In this document: in pieces, positions 27,905 to 37,695 of the stretch | Layout of the letters: every line of letters starts with the position of its first letter | Numbering within the stretch: the first letter of the stretch is position 1 | Assembly: GCF_002150505.1 (NCBI RefSeq) | Contig: NZ_MSSV01000011.1 | Location: forward strand, 186,001-250,000 | From: Algoriphagus ratkowskyi | Lineage (GTDB): Bacteria; Bacteroidota; Bacteroidia; Cytophagales; Cyclobacteriaceae | Reading direction: 5' to 3' | DNA length: 64,000 nucleotides | Notes under the pieces: generated by a model | The model's input: the letters and a program-made list of their open reading frames with translations, nothing else | Told to the model about the DNA's origin: nothing | The model's database searches: none | Position numbers and translations under genes: made by a program

Positions 27905-28560
27905 CAGCTCCAGTATCAATCATGGATTTTTATTACAAGGAAGAATTAATACAACTATTACCCGAGAAAGTAGCTTTTTTGCCAGGACATCAAATGATGG
28001 TTGTTGCCGATCTTCATTTGGGAAAAGCTTCCCATTTCAGAAAAGCAGGAATCATGATTCCATTGCCAAACGTTTCTCCAGATTTGCTAAAAATGGATGA
28101 GTTGATAGATAAGTTAAACCCATCTACAGTGGTTTTTCTTGGAGATTTGTTTCATAGTAGCTTAAATAAAGAATGGGAGGAATTGAAGGATTTCCTAAGA
28201 AAGTATCCTATGATTCGTTTTGTGTTGACAAAAGGAAATCATGATATTCTTTCACCGAAGGTGATGGAAAATACATCGATAGAGGTGGTAGATGAATTGG
28301 AAGTAGGGAATGATCTCCTGCTAACTCATGAGCCAATGATCGATTTGGAAGAAGATAAATTAAATATTTCAGGACATATACATCCGGGAGTAATGATCAA
28401 AGGCAAAGGCCGACAGCTCTTCCGTTTACCTTGTTTTTATTATCATGAGCAATCTTTGATACTTCCAGCTTTCGGGAAGTTGACTGGTCTATATATTCTA
28501 AAGGAGATTGCGGGTGCGAAGATTTATCCTGTCTTTCCAGATGAGGTATTGGTTATATAA
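27901..28560 (+). CDS. pdeM: ligase-associated DNA damage response endonuclease PdeM
   Basis: This 219-aa calcineurin-like metallophosphoesterase has VADLHLGK (D/H metal pair), VFLGDLFHS, TKGNHDIL and NISGHIHPG, the ordered metal motifs of the family. I chose ATG 27901 because it overlaps the helicase stop as ATGA; an internal ATG at 27922 (MDFYYKEE) is possible. It is the fourth member of the exonuclease-ligase-helicase-PdeM cluster, presumed to act in repair of damaged or 3'-blocked DNA. Confidence 0.92.
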   Translation: MTAPVSIMDFYYKEELIQLLPEKVAFLPGHQMMVVADLHLGKASHFRKAGIMIPLPNVSPDLLKMDELIDKLNPSTVVFLGDLFHSSLNKEWEELKDFLRKYPMIRFVLTKGNHDILSPKVMENTSIEVVDELEVGNDLLLTHEPMIDLEEDKLNISGHIHPGVMIKGKGRQLFRLPCFYYHEQSLILPAFGKLTGLYILKEIAGAKIYPVFPDEVLVI

Positions 28561-28631
28561 AAAGATATAAACACAGATTGCCAGATGAGTTTTAACTTTA
28601 CCAATTACTTACCTTCCAAAAATATAAATCT

Positions 28632-29081
28632 ATGACCCTAACACATACTGTAAAAGCTTTTCAAGAACTCAGCGTAGATGAATTATATGAATTCCTGAAG
28701 CTCAGGAGCGAGGTGTTTGTTGTGGAGCAAAACTGTGTTTTCTTGGATCAGGATGATAAAGATCAGAAGTGTCACCATCTACTTTTACATTCAGAGGGTA
28801 AATTGGTGGGTTATAGCCGACTTGTTCCTGCGGGCTTATCATATGAGGAAGTGTCCATAGGTCGAGTGGTTTCTTCGACTGCTGGTAGGGGAAAAGGGTT
28901 GGGAAGAAAAGTAATGGAACACTCTATAGCTGCATGTGAGCAACTTTTTGGTGCCAGCGATATTCGGATTGGTGCCCAAACCTATGCCTTGGGTTTTTAT
29001 TCTTCTCTGGGTTTTAAAATCGATGGAGACACCTACGATGAGGATGGTATTGAGCATGTGGAGATGTTAAGAAAATCCTAA
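28632..29081 (+). CDS. elaA: ElaA-like GNAT N-acetyltransferase
   Basis: This 149-aa GNAT-fold protein has the ElaA signatures LRSEVFVVEQNC and YLDxDDxDxxxxH-like FLDQDDKDQKCHH. The acetyl-CoA loop is GRVVSSTAGRGKGLGRKV, and YSSLGF near the end is the last strand. The acceptor is unknown. It lies 71 bp after pdeM on the same strand and may be a read-through member of the repair operon. A short CCTC/GAGG stem followed by eight T (29227-29250) about 145 bp downstream could end transcription. Confidence 0.88.
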   Translation: MTLTHTVKAFQELSVDELYEFLKLRSEVFVVEQNCVFLDQDDKDQKCHHLLLHSEGKLVGYSRLVPAGLSYEEVSIGRVVSSTAGRGKGLGRKVMEHSIAACEQLFGASDIRIGAQTYALGFYSSLGFKIDGDTYDEDGIEHVEMLRKS

Positions 29082-29373
29082 GAAAACGAGGACTTACTAA
29101 GCCAAAATCAGAGAAATTCTTTTAATCAAAAGCCGCTGTAAGACCAAAAGAATTATAGCGTCGATGTGCATTAAGGATCTTTAATTCAACTTAGAATGCA
29201 CAGTAGGGAATTTATTTATGTGAAGTCCTCTACAAAGTGAGGTTTTTTTTCCTTGTAAATTTTTTCGCTAGGATGACGAAATATGCTTTACCTGCCTCTG
29301 ATTAGCGTATAGTTATAATTGTTCCAATTGGCGGAGTATTTGGATGTTTTTTCATGACTAAAATTCTGCTGCC

Positions 29374-29697
29374 ATGAAAACTCCGACACAAGAAAATTCC
29401 TTATATCTAAAGACACTACAGCAATGTATTAAGGATTGCGAGCTAATCATTAGTACTCAAAATGAGCGTTCAGGGATGGAACGCTGTATTGAACTAAGCA
29501 AAGTTTGTATAGTAGCTTGTAACGATTGCTTAGTCGCTTGCGAATCCGTAGGGCATGACATTGGTTCGATGCTCCAACTATGTGTGGATGCCTGTAAATC
29601 CTGCGCTGAAGAATGCAAAAAATTAGCTGGAATGAAGGAGAAAAAAGCTACGCTACAGCCATTCTATTCCTCAGGAAGTCTTAAAGTATTAGATTAA
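29374..29697 (+). CDS. four-helix-bundle copper-binding-like Cys-rich protein
   Basis: This 107-aa protein has eleven Cys (18, 22, 38, 45, 49, 52, 56, 70, 74, 77, 81), mostly i/i+4 or i/i+3 on one helix face (CIKDC, CIVACNDCLVAC, CVDACKSCAEEC). This is the pattern of the DUF326/Csp family of copper-storage four-helix bundles, where Cys line the bundle core and bind Cu(I). There is no signal peptide, so it would be a cytosolic (Csp3-like) store or chaperone. It stands alone; regulation is not evident. Confidence 0.85.
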   Translation: MKTPTQENSLYLKTLQQCIKDCELIISTQNERSGMERCIELSKVCIVACNDCLVACESVGHDIGSMLQLCVDACKSCAEECKKLAGMKEKKATLQPFYSSGSLKVLD

Positions 29698-29778
29698 AAA
29701 GCTTCATCCATGCCACCATTGAAATGTATTGTGCTAGGGTAAACACGTTTTTGCCTGAATTACATTATAGATTCTTAC

Positions 29779-29968
29779 ATTATATAATGTGTATATCCGC
29801 AATTCTACCAGTAAGCAGACTAAAGCAATACAAAATAAGCTCAACTCTAAATTTTAGGCTACTTCGACCTGCCTACCGTAAGGGAGGTCACCTGTCTTCG
29901 GTCTTCCAGCCGGATGAGCAAAGAATTAATGGCTGCTTGCAAGAATGCGGATAATCATATTATATAAT
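29779..29968 (+). mobile_element. 170-bp MITE-like element, copy 1, with 10-bp target duplication
   Basis: The element core (29789-29958) starts GTGTATATCCGCAATTCT and ends AGAATGCGGATAATCAT, giving imperfect ~17-bp terminal inverted repeats. ATTATATAAT is repeated directly on both sides (29779-29788, 29959-29968), as expected for a target duplication. It is 98 percent identical (3 substitutions in 150 aligned bases) to copy 2 at 45756-45905, but has an extra 20 bp that complete a GACCT/AGGTC-ended palindrome. There is no credible gene inside, so a non-autonomous element moved by a transposase elsewhere is likely. The rest of the 29698-30051 gap holds only the hydrolase leader. Confidence 0.85.
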
Positions 29969-30051
29969 ATAAAAATTTAAGAGTAGTGACTTTAGACTAT
30001 TACAGCTTAAAACCAGTTTTATAGAATTCATCCACAAAACAAAACCATATT

Positions 30052-30885
30052 ATGCCATTTTTAAAACACAGTAACGGAAGTGAAAAAATTAGAATTTTTT
30101 ACCAAGATTACGGTAAAGGAGATCCTGTAATTTTGTTACATGGTTGGCCTTTGAGCCACCAAGCTTGGGAGGGACAAATTAGTGATTTGGTAGATGCAGG
30201 TTATAGAGTAATTGCATATGACAGACGCGGATTTGGCAAATCATCTCAGCCCTGTGGAAATTATGATTACAGTACCTTGACAGTTGATTTGCGGGAGCTG
30301 ATTGTGGAGCTCGATCTTCAGAATGTCACCTTGGTAGGGTTTAGCATGGGGGGTGGAGAAGTAGTTCGATATTTTACAGATTTTAAAGGAGAAAGAGTTA
30401 TAAAAGCAGCGCTGATTGCTTCAATTATACCTTTGGTAGCTCAAAAAGATGATAACCCGGATGGAGTACCGCAGGAAAATCTGAATGAAATTGTGGAGGC
30501 ATTGTCTTCTAATCGGATTGGTTTCCTTAAAGGATTTCATGAGAATTTCTACAATTTCAAAGAACTGAAAGATGATAAAGTGAGTCAGGCGAATTTGGAT
30601 TATGATTTTTCTATAGCAAGTCATGCTTCACCTATTGCCACGCTAAAATCTGCGGAAGCCTGGGCGACCACCGATTTTAGAAATGAACTGCAAAATGTCA
30701 GCGTACCAACGTTGATCATACATGGAGATGCTGACAATATTGTGCCTTATAAAACTTCTGCAAAGCAAGCGGCTGAAGGAATCGAAAACAATGAGTACCA
30801 TCTGATTCCAAATGCTCCACATGGACTGAATCTCACGCATCGCGAAGAAGTGAATAAGTTATTGCTCGAATTTCTGAAGAGTTAA
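30052..30885 (+). CDS. alpha/beta hydrolase (non-haem chloroperoxidase-like)
   Basis: This 277-aa protein has the complete triad layout: oxyanion strand VILLHGWPLSHQAW, nucleophile elbow VGFSMGGGEV (Ser ~102), acid in IHGDADNIVP and His in NAPHGLNLTH (~262). The RRGFGKSSQP segment and overall length fit the arylesterase/cofactor-free haloperoxidase branch. No signal peptide. Physiological substrate unknown. It converges on the giant three-gene operon, with only 29 bp between stops. Confidence 0.93.
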   Translation: MPFLKHSNGSEKIRIFYQDYGKGDPVILLHGWPLSHQAWEGQISDLVDAGYRVIAYDRRGFGKSSQPCGNYDYSTLTVDLRELIVELDLQNVTLVGFSMGGGEVVRYFTDFKGERVIKAALIASIIPLVAQKDDNPDGVPQENLNEIVEALSSNRIGFLKGFHENFYNFKELKDDKVSQANLDYDFSIASHASPIATLKSAEAWATTDFRNELQNVSVPTLIIHGDADNIVPYKTSAKQAAEGIENNEYHLIPNAPHGLNLTHREEVNKLLLEFLKS

Positions 30886-30914
30886 GGATAATGAGTTTAA
30901 GATATGATTCAATA

Positions 30915-33900
30915 CTATGTTTCCAAGGTGGAAAACATATTGAATATACTTGCACTTAATGCATTGAACTCCAAACCTTCTGGGTTAGCCAAATCTTTGT
31001 GAATAGTAGGTTCCACATATGGAATATTTGCTGTGCGGCCATTCCAAAGTCTGTCTATCTTTCCAAGCCCACCAACAACAAGCATTTCACGGATTAGCTG
31101 AAAAGTAGCTCCAAAATCTTGTAATAGTTGGTTTCTTGAATCATCAGCATTGCTCAAATCTACACCAATGCGCTGAGCTAGAATTGACTTTCTAAACTCC
31201 TTAAGTTCATTTACCTTACCATGAACTCTATCAAATGCAGTGAAGACTAGGTCATTTGATCCGTCAAAAGTCAGACCTCTACGTCTAAATGAACCCGATC
31301 CAACCATTCCCCAGTTGTCGTCGATCAGTACGGTTTGTGTAGATATATTGCTTGGACGTCCAGGAAAGCCGATAGGGTGAAAAACTACCATTTGCCTTCC
31401 AGATACTGCCTGCAAATAGTCATAGCGTTCTTTTACTTCACTTTTCTCCCATTGGTTGTATGCAAATGAATAGTCAGGATGTTTAGGAATACATATAATT
31501 AGTTTTAATCCTGGACATTCAGCAAGTCTTGCACTTAATTTTGCTAAAAGATTGACGGTATAATTCGCGGGTGTTTCTCCTTCTGTAAAATTAAAACCTG
31601 GACTCTCGATGTATATAGATTTTCGCGCTTGACCTATTGCTTGCTCCAAAGCCCATTGACTATCTCTTCTTCCATATATTGAGGCACTTAGCTCTCTAAG
31701 AACTTCATTATAAAATCGCTCATTTTGGCTTTCAGAAAGTGGATCTCCATCTTTTAATCCATTTAAAAGATTTTTTAATTCAGTCTCAATATTGCCTAAA
31801 GCGCCTCCAACTGGCTCAGGCATTCCAGATAAATCGAGATTCAAATTATCTATAAACTCTACAAGTAGATCAATTAATTCATCAAGATTTTTTGGGATAT
31901 CATCAATCCTATCTTCTAAGAAAATTTTCGAAATAGAAAGCTCTGGAGTTTCACAGTTAGGACTGACTGTTTGTAATAAGGCACCTGCGAAAATTCCTGC
32001 ACTAACTGTAGGGCTATCAGATGCCGCTAAGGCTGTAGGGTTATCTGGCTGTTCCCATAAATCGTCTCGAATAGGCAAAAATCGCTCATAAAAAGAGGTT
32101 GTTCTTCTGAATGCCATTCTCGCAAGATCATAAGCAAGTTGACCAGAAGTTTGAATTCCCGTTACAGTATTTTCTGCTCCACCTGGAGAGCCAGGAGAGC
32201 CCAGATCTTGCTGGGCATGATGGAATGAAGCATTTAGCAATCCTCCTGAGATTCCTCCCTTCCAAACATCATTTTTCTTGGTAGCATAGAGCACTTCTCG
32301 TCTAGCCATGGTAGGTTGGCGAGGTGCATCTCTAGGATTGGTCTCGCCCATGAAACTGAGAATTGTGTTCAGAGTACTTGTGGAATCACTAAAGTCGAAA
32401 TCACCAGAAAAAGAGTTTTTTAATCCTAGAATTGCCGAATTGCAAACCCCTTTTTTAGCTACAGATTCAAAACTATTGTCTGCGGGAGCAGTTGGATCTA
32501 CCACATTCGGAGCTGTGATGGGGATCGTCAGTGCTCCAAATAGTCGTTTTGTTTTAGGGTTTTGACGGATTATCATCATATCGAAGATCAACTCCGGGTC
32601 TGTAGGAACGGTAGTGGTTCCGGTAGGTCTTAGTAAACCTAGAGGATCTGACAGTTTTAGGATAAGCTCCCCGTTAAATGTCCTTCCGTCCTCCGCAACA
32701 ATTTCAGTGATACAGACACCACCTTTTCCATCGCCTCGAGAGACAGTTGCATCATCATCAAAATCTCGATTGAAAACTCTTACTGCCGCTCCAGAAGGAA
32801 TTCCTCTTAATGTCAATAGAACTTCCGTGGGCTGACCTGCTGCCGGATGATTGATAAATTGAGCGGTGCTGTTGCTTTGGACTTGACTTTTAAAATTGGT
32901 GGGAAAAAAAACATCATCTGCTGGAGGTGTAATACTTGCAGGGATCGTAGGAAAGCTTGGCCATCTCGAATCTATAGAGTTTGGGGGCAAAGGTATTTTC
33001 GTATCAATCGTAGGAGCTACTAGCAAACTTTCATCTGGAGTATCTGAGAATAGCTCGTTTAAATGACCTAAGATTGAATTTCCGTCTGACAAAAGTGTCA
33101 GATTTTGATTTAATCGGATATATGGTTTAGGCTCCAACTTTGTACCATTGAATTCAATATTTGGAGAGCCAGTAAGGAAGTTCCTTAGGTCCATTACTTG
33201 AAAAGTAAAAAAATCATGGATCCAATTTGGATCATCAGTCTCAGGAATACTCATTTTTGGAACAACTACCTCAGCAAGCATTCTTCCATAGCACACATTA
33301 CTTATCAAGAATTTATTTGCTAATTCTGCTGGGAAATCCCCATCTGCAGCTGTGGTGATTGCTTTTCTTTTTATTTCTCCCTGAAGTTCAGTGTCCGAGC
33401 CAGTATATACATCAAGATCAAATAATGCAGCGCTGGATTCTCTAACTGTGATGCCTTCAAACTGATCTCCAGTGTATGGTAATCCATTCATTTCTACAAC
33501 CCTGATCATTTTGCTTGCAGTTTGCAGTCCAATTATTGTTTGCAATTGATTTTCAGGACTTCCTTCTATAGACAAAATAGGGTAGAACTTAAGTATTGCA
33601 TTGAGCATTGAAGCGACATAAAGTGGATGGAGTATAAATCCTTGTTCGTCAAAGAAACTAATCGTACCAGATATTTCAGAATCTTCTCCTGCTTGGATAC
33701 TGGTAGATATCAAGTCTGTTGGTGCCGTTCCTTCAATAAAAATAAATGCAGGTACTTGTCTTACTGTAGTGCCTTCAGCGCGTAGGGGAGTATGAGTGTT
33801 TTCAGTCTCTGTTTTTAATGCTATAAGTCTTCTCAATCTCAAAATAACCTGTGGAAAAATCTGAATCACTGCTCCTATAGAATTTATCATGGAGCCATCT

Positions 33901-34145
33901 GCTTTTTGTAATGAAAATTGAATGGGACGATCTGAAGTATTTGTTTTAGAAAAGAGCCCAGGGAGCGGGGCTAGCCAGTTCTCAGATGAACCAGACAAGG
34001 TCAAAGTAGCCTCATTCAAAGTCAATCCTGGATCAATATCAGCAACATCTATCCACTTTGGGGTGCAGGCAGGCATAGTTAGACCAAGGCCCTCTATCCC
34101 TTTTTCCTTAAGGCTAGTCTTAGCGAGTGTTTGGAGAAGTGTCAT
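30915..34145 (-). CDS. 1076-aa protein with C-terminal degenerate phospholipase-D-like domain
   Basis: It has no signal peptide or membrane segment. The first ~780 residues are beta-rich and unfamiliar. From ~820 the sequence becomes PLD-like: ALEQAIGQARKSIYIESPGF, then VFHPIGFPG, then ISTQTVLIDDNWGMVGSGSF and RRRGLTFDGSND (~930-955). This matches the second HKD half of PLDs (HxKxxxxD then GSANxxxRS), but the catalytic His and Lys positions are Ser and Gln, so classical PLD chemistry is unlikely. It is the third gene of the operon, 32 bp after the 1157-aa gene. Known family: PLD superfamily fold only. Function: unknown; binding of phospholipid or nucleic acid is a guess. Confidence 0.75.
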   Translation of the reverse strand: MTLLQTLAKTSLKEKGIEGLGLTMPACTPKWIDVADIDPGLTLNEATLTLSGSSENWLAPLPGLFSKTNTSDRPIQFSLQKADGSMINSIGAVIQIFPQVILRLRRLIALKTETENTHTPLRAEGTTVRQVPAFIFIEGTAPTDLISTSIQAGEDSEISGTISFFDEQGFILHPLYVASMLNAILKFYPILSIEGSPENQLQTIIGLQTASKMIRVVEMNGLPYTGDQFEGITVRESSAALFDLDVYTGSDTELQGEIKRKAITTAADGDFPAELANKFLISNVCYGRMLAEVVVPKMSIPETDDPNWIHDFFTFQVMDLRNFLTGSPNIEFNGTKLEPKPYIRLNQNLTLLSDGNSILGHLNELFSDTPDESLLVAPTIDTKIPLPPNSIDSRWPSFPTIPASITPPADDVFFPTNFKSQVQSNSTAQFINHPAAGQPTEVLLTLRGIPSGAAVRVFNRDFDDDATVSRGDGKGGVCITEIVAEDGRTFNGELILKLSDPLGLLRPTGTTTVPTDPELIFDMMIIRQNPKTKRLFGALTIPITAPNVVDPTAPADNSFESVAKKGVCNSAILGLKNSFSGDFDFSDSTSTLNTILSFMGETNPRDAPRQPTMARREVLYATKKNDVWKGGISGGLLNASFHHAQQDLGSPGSPGGAENTVTGIQTSGQLAYDLARMAFRRTTSFYERFLPIRDDLWEQPDNPTALAASDSPTVSAGIFAGALLQTVSPNCETPELSISKIFLEDRIDDIPKNLDELIDLLVEFIDNLNLDLSGMPEPVGGALGNIETELKNLLNGLKDGDPLSESQNERFYNEVLRELSASIYGRRDSQWALEQAIGQARKSIYIESPGFNFTEGETPANYTVNLLAKLSARLAECPGLKLIICIPKHPDYSFAYNQWEKSEVKERYDYLQAVSGRQMVVFHPIGFPGRPSNISTQTVLIDDNWGMVGSGSFRRRGLTFDGSNDLVFTAFDRVHGKVNELKEFRKSILAQRIGVDLSNADDSRNQLLQDFGATFQLIREMLVVGGLGKIDRLWNGRTANIPYVEPTIHKDLANPEGLEFNALSASIFNMFSTLET

Positions 34146-34177
34146 GCGGATAGGGATTTATTATGATAAAAGTTGCT

Positions 34178-37100
34178 TTAGAGCTCAATTTCCGATGCTC
34201 TGTTCTGAGGATCAATCACCTTAAGAATCAAAGGTTTTGGATTCAATGGAATCGCTATGCTAAATTCTGTGATGCCTGTGGCCAGCACTGCTTTTTTTCT
34301 TACTATTCGTGGGTAGCTGGCTACTTCTGCAGCGTTCAAAGGAAGGGTCAACGAATTTTGACCTCTGGCGGTATCTGAAGCAATGAATTCGAAAACCTTC
34401 TGTCGAGAACCATCCTCATGTAACTCCAAGATTTGGATCACTGATTTACCAAGTGGGATATGCTCAAAAGTGATGGATGTTGAGAGAATATAGACTTGTC
34501 CCAAAGCATTGCCAGAGGTTGATATTAACAATAAGGAAGGTGCAGTCTTTGGCGTGAACCAAGCGATATTAGTTACGCTAGCGTCACTTTCACCACCATA
34601 TACTCCATTGGCTGGGTCACTTTGTCCTATAGCTACTGCCTGGTAAACGAGAGGTTTCCAGCTTCTTGCGATGCTTGTGTTAATGAATTTCTTACCGGAT
34701 AATATAGTGCCATCTGGGAGGTTCATCGTAGCATCTTCCCATGTGAGATCACCTTCTTTCAAGATTGGTAAACCCATAGTTCCGACGTCATTGTTTATTG
34801 GCATATTTCGTATTCTAAATAGTCTGTAGCCTTCGGGTTCATCTCTTCCGTTATTGATCACTTTCACCTCGACACCTTCCACCGTTCCTGGGGGTGAGAA
34901 TTTTGTCGGTAGGCTTGTTATTTGAATTAAAGGAGCGGAAGGTTTTACAATTTTGGGAACAGCAAAAAATGCTCGATTGCTTTTTCCACTTTCTATATTT
35001 GCACTATTCATTGAAGAGATAGAGTAGAGCATCAATGCTTGACTTCCACCTGGGATTTCTATCTGAAAACTTCGTCCAGTTAAAGGAGTTTTGGAGATCC
35101 TGCTAAACGTATTTTGACACATGTTCATATATTCAGCCTGATCGAGAAGATCTTTGATTTGCGTCGCTCTAGCTACTAAGCCTGATGTGAATGGTAATAA
35201 ATGTAGCTCTGGAGAAGTTGGGAATCTTCTTTTTAATTCTTTTTCCAAAACTGCTCTTATTGCCGATTCCGAAGCCTCCCAAACATGATAGAAAATAGCT
35301 CCACTTGCTGCCGGCCAGTTTAAAGTTCCCCTTGCAACCCTTGTGTTGTCTGGAAGAGCAGTGTATTGTACGTCAGCTAGAACTGCGGTCACTGCTGGAG
35401 GACGTGGGTCTGGCAGACGAGTAATTGCTGGTCTATCTCTTTGAGACTCTGGTATAGAAGTGTCAATTTCTAGCCACGCACTCCACACATCTGCTGTTTC
35501 CCTGACCTTTTCTAAGCCTCTGGCATAGAGAGCATAAGCTACTTCATAAGGAAATGCTCCTGTGAAAGTTGCAGTCATATCATCAATGATCAGTTTGTAT
35601 TTGCGTAGGTTGGCAGCAGGATTCTCCTGACTACCAAAAGTAGGATTGCCACTGTCATCAGCGGGGATTGAAGACTCGATCAAACTCACAGATCCTATAG
35701 ATGTACTGGGAGTTTGATTAATTCCTGCATTGGAAAAAGTAATTACGATTTTATCTGCAGTTGTGCTTGGATCTGACTTTGCAAAACTGGTAGGTACAGG
35801 ACCTGATGGTGTAGCTAATAAGGCCGAAAAGAATTTCCCAGTAAACTCAATTTTCCTTGGTGAACGATCAATCCAATCCCAAGAAAATTCTATTTCCAAT
35901 CTACACTCCACCTGATTAATAGAAGGACTAAAGCCACTTGTGTCTTCTCCGTTTGGCAAGACCAATCTTACGGACATTATTCCTGGCTTTTGAGGCTTAG
36001 GAGCGGAGACGGAATGCCTTTTTCTTATCCAGGCCCCCCATCTTCCAAACACATCAATTGGTGCCATGAAATAGGTGTTGACCTGGCTACCAACCATAGG
36101 AACTGGTTCCTCTGGCAAGGTATGTAAAGGTTTTCCGTGATCAGCTCTTTCCCAATCACTGGACTGATCTTTTGGTATAGGTGAGAAAATTCCAATCCTG
36201 GCTTTATCGTTGAAAGGATAGTGGTCGTTTTCCAATTCCACCATGCTGGGAGAATAGCTTTTTGCAAAAGCAGAACTAGTTATAAAATTTGGCTTTCCCC
36301 ACCTGAATTTTAGAGATTCAGTATATGACAAATCAATTCGCTCAGGTCTGTTTTGGCGAAGCCCTAATACTACTAAATCTTGAACTTGAACTAAAATAGG
36401 CATCTCATCTCCCAAAGCACAGAATTCTGTCTCTTTTGAAACCTGATTGAAGAATGGTAACTCAATAAATTCTGATGGTCTGATAGTATAACTTGCTCCA
36501 ATCATGTAATCACAGGTCAAATCCATCAAACCAGATGTAACTGGAGTTTGACTTGACGCAGCACTATGTATTACCAACGGTTTACTGTCTTTACTAGTTT
36601 GAGCATTTCTCGCAGGTTCTATAAAGTCTGTTGTGCCAAAACCCAGCCCTAATGCAGCCGGACTTTCAGTTGATACGCTAAGTAATGTATGAGCTACAAC
36701 TGGAATCCTAACATTAGCATCTTCACCGGTATTCCCACTTCCGACTTGACTTATTCCATCGATGGAAGTTTCATATACATAGGCAGGTTGCCTTTCGATT
36801 GAAAGCCAAGATTGATCTTTTGACTTTTCTAGACATGATTTAATTATATCTAATTGACTGCCAGAGCCACTACTCAAAAAATTTAAATACTGTCCGGGAT
36901 CAGGAAACTGCCAGTCCACATCTGGTACCTGACTATCAATACTCGTAAGTGATCCGGGTTTGCCAGAAAAGAACTGACCGATCATAAGTCTAAAAAGCGC
37001 TGCATCTTTTGCATTTATCATCACGTGTGGATTGAATCCTTGCAGATCCCCATTATATCCTTCACCCTGAATTTTTCCAGTTCTAAATGGAAGACCAACT

Positions 37101-37651
37101 GTTTGGATTTTACCCCAATCTGAAGCATTTAGGATATCGTCTTGTAGAATTCCTTCCACGCGAGTCATCGTCCCGTGCCCTATACATTTCACTCCTATCA
37201 TAAATGGACTTTTAAAAAGCACAGTTCCAGATTGATTTAGTGTGATAGTTTTACTTCCTATCTCAATCATGCCTTTACCCATTGGCGTGAGCACCATACT
37301 TTGTCCTGGGGTGACGGTCACAGAGACCACCATTAAGTAAAACACATCTACTGAAGAGATGAATTGCCTTTGAAAAACGATCGGTGCTGAGGTGTCAGAA
37401 ATGATGGACTTGATTTGAAATTTAGAATAATCTGAGACTCTACGATAGACAGAAAATGGCTGGCGCGGAAATCCAAATTCAGGATGCATATTCCATCGTA
37501 GTGCCACTGGCATTTGCTCAGAATTGAATTTAAGCGTTTGAAGCTGATCATGATTTCGGGCAAAATCCACAAACTGTTTCATTTTTCCTTCCTGAAATGC
37601 ATCAGAAAGAGGGGCTAAGATTAGTTTGAAAGAAGGATGAGTAATACGCAT
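34178..37651 (-). CDS. 1157-aa beta-sandwich (FN3-like) protein of the giant operon
   Basis: It has no signal peptide. It begins MRITHPSFKLILAPLSDAF and soon has LRWNMHPEFGFPRQPFSVYRR. Internal beta-sandwich repeats resemble fibronectin type III, for example VARGTLNWPAASGAIFYHVW (~800) and GLPILKEGDLTWEDATMNLP (~970). There is no enzyme motif. Large size, repeated beta domains and position between a 2545-aa and a PLD-like protein suggest a structural or scaffold role in one assembly, by inference only. It lies 44 bp after the 2545-aa gene and 32 bp before the PLD-like gene, all on the same strand. I know no named family for it. Confidence 0.75.
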   Translation of the reverse strand: MRITHPSFKLILAPLSDAFQEGKMKQFVDFARNHDQLQTLKFNSEQMPVALRWNMHPEFGFPRQPFSVYRRVSDYSKFQIKSIISDTSAPIVFQRQFISSVDVFYLMVVSVTVTPGQSMVLTPMGKGMIEIGSKTITLNQSGTVLFKSPFMIGVKCIGHGTMTRVEGILQDDILNASDWGKIQTVGLPFRTGKIQGEGYNGDLQGFNPHVMINAKDAALFRLMIGQFFSGKPGSLTSIDSQVPDVDWQFPDPGQYLNFLSSGSGSQLDIIKSCLEKSKDQSWLSIERQPAYVYETSIDGISQVGSGNTGEDANVRIPVVAHTLLSVSTESPAALGLGFGTTDFIEPARNAQTSKDSKPLVIHSAASSQTPVTSGLMDLTCDYMIGASYTIRPSEFIELPFFNQVSKETEFCALGDEMPILVQVQDLVVLGLRQNRPERIDLSYTESLKFRWGKPNFITSSAFAKSYSPSMVELENDHYPFNDKARIGIFSPIPKDQSSDWERADHGKPLHTLPEEPVPMVGSQVNTYFMAPIDVFGRWGAWIRKRHSVSAPKPQKPGIMSVRLVLPNGEDTSGFSPSINQVECRLEIEFSWDWIDRSPRKIEFTGKFFSALLATPSGPVPTSFAKSDPSTTADKIVITFSNAGINQTPSTSIGSVSLIESSIPADDSGNPTFGSQENPAANLRKYKLIIDDMTATFTGAFPYEVAYALYARGLEKVRETADVWSAWLEIDTSIPESQRDRPAITRLPDPRPPAVTAVLADVQYTALPDNTRVARGTLNWPAASGAIFYHVWEASESAIRAVLEKELKRRFPTSPELHLLPFTSGLVARATQIKDLLDQAEYMNMCQNTFSRISKTPLTGRSFQIEIPGGSQALMLYSISSMNSANIESGKSNRAFFAVPKIVKPSAPLIQITSLPTKFSPPGTVEGVEVKVINNGRDEPEGYRLFRIRNMPINNDVGTMGLPILKEGDLTWEDATMNLPDGTILSGKKFINTSIARSWKPLVYQAVAIGQSDPANGVYGGESDASVTNIAWFTPKTAPSLLLISTSGNALGQVYILSTSITFEHIPLGKSVIQILELHEDGSRQKVFEFIASDTARGQNSLTLPLNAAEVASYPRIVRKKAVLATGITEFSIAIPLNPKPLILKVIDPQNRASEIEL

Positions 37652-37695
37652 GTCAAAAAGAGTTCATTGGTTTGAATAAATACTATTGGTATGAC

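Noticed and set aside
29724..29954. 76-codon open frame across MITE copy 1
   Set aside because: It lies inside the repeated element, is broken in copy 2 by the 20-bp indel, and has no protein-like features.
30916..30939. Hairpin at the end of the PLD-like gene
   Set aside because: The stem overlaps the last codons, has a bulge and no T-run follows on the minus strand, so it is not called a terminator.
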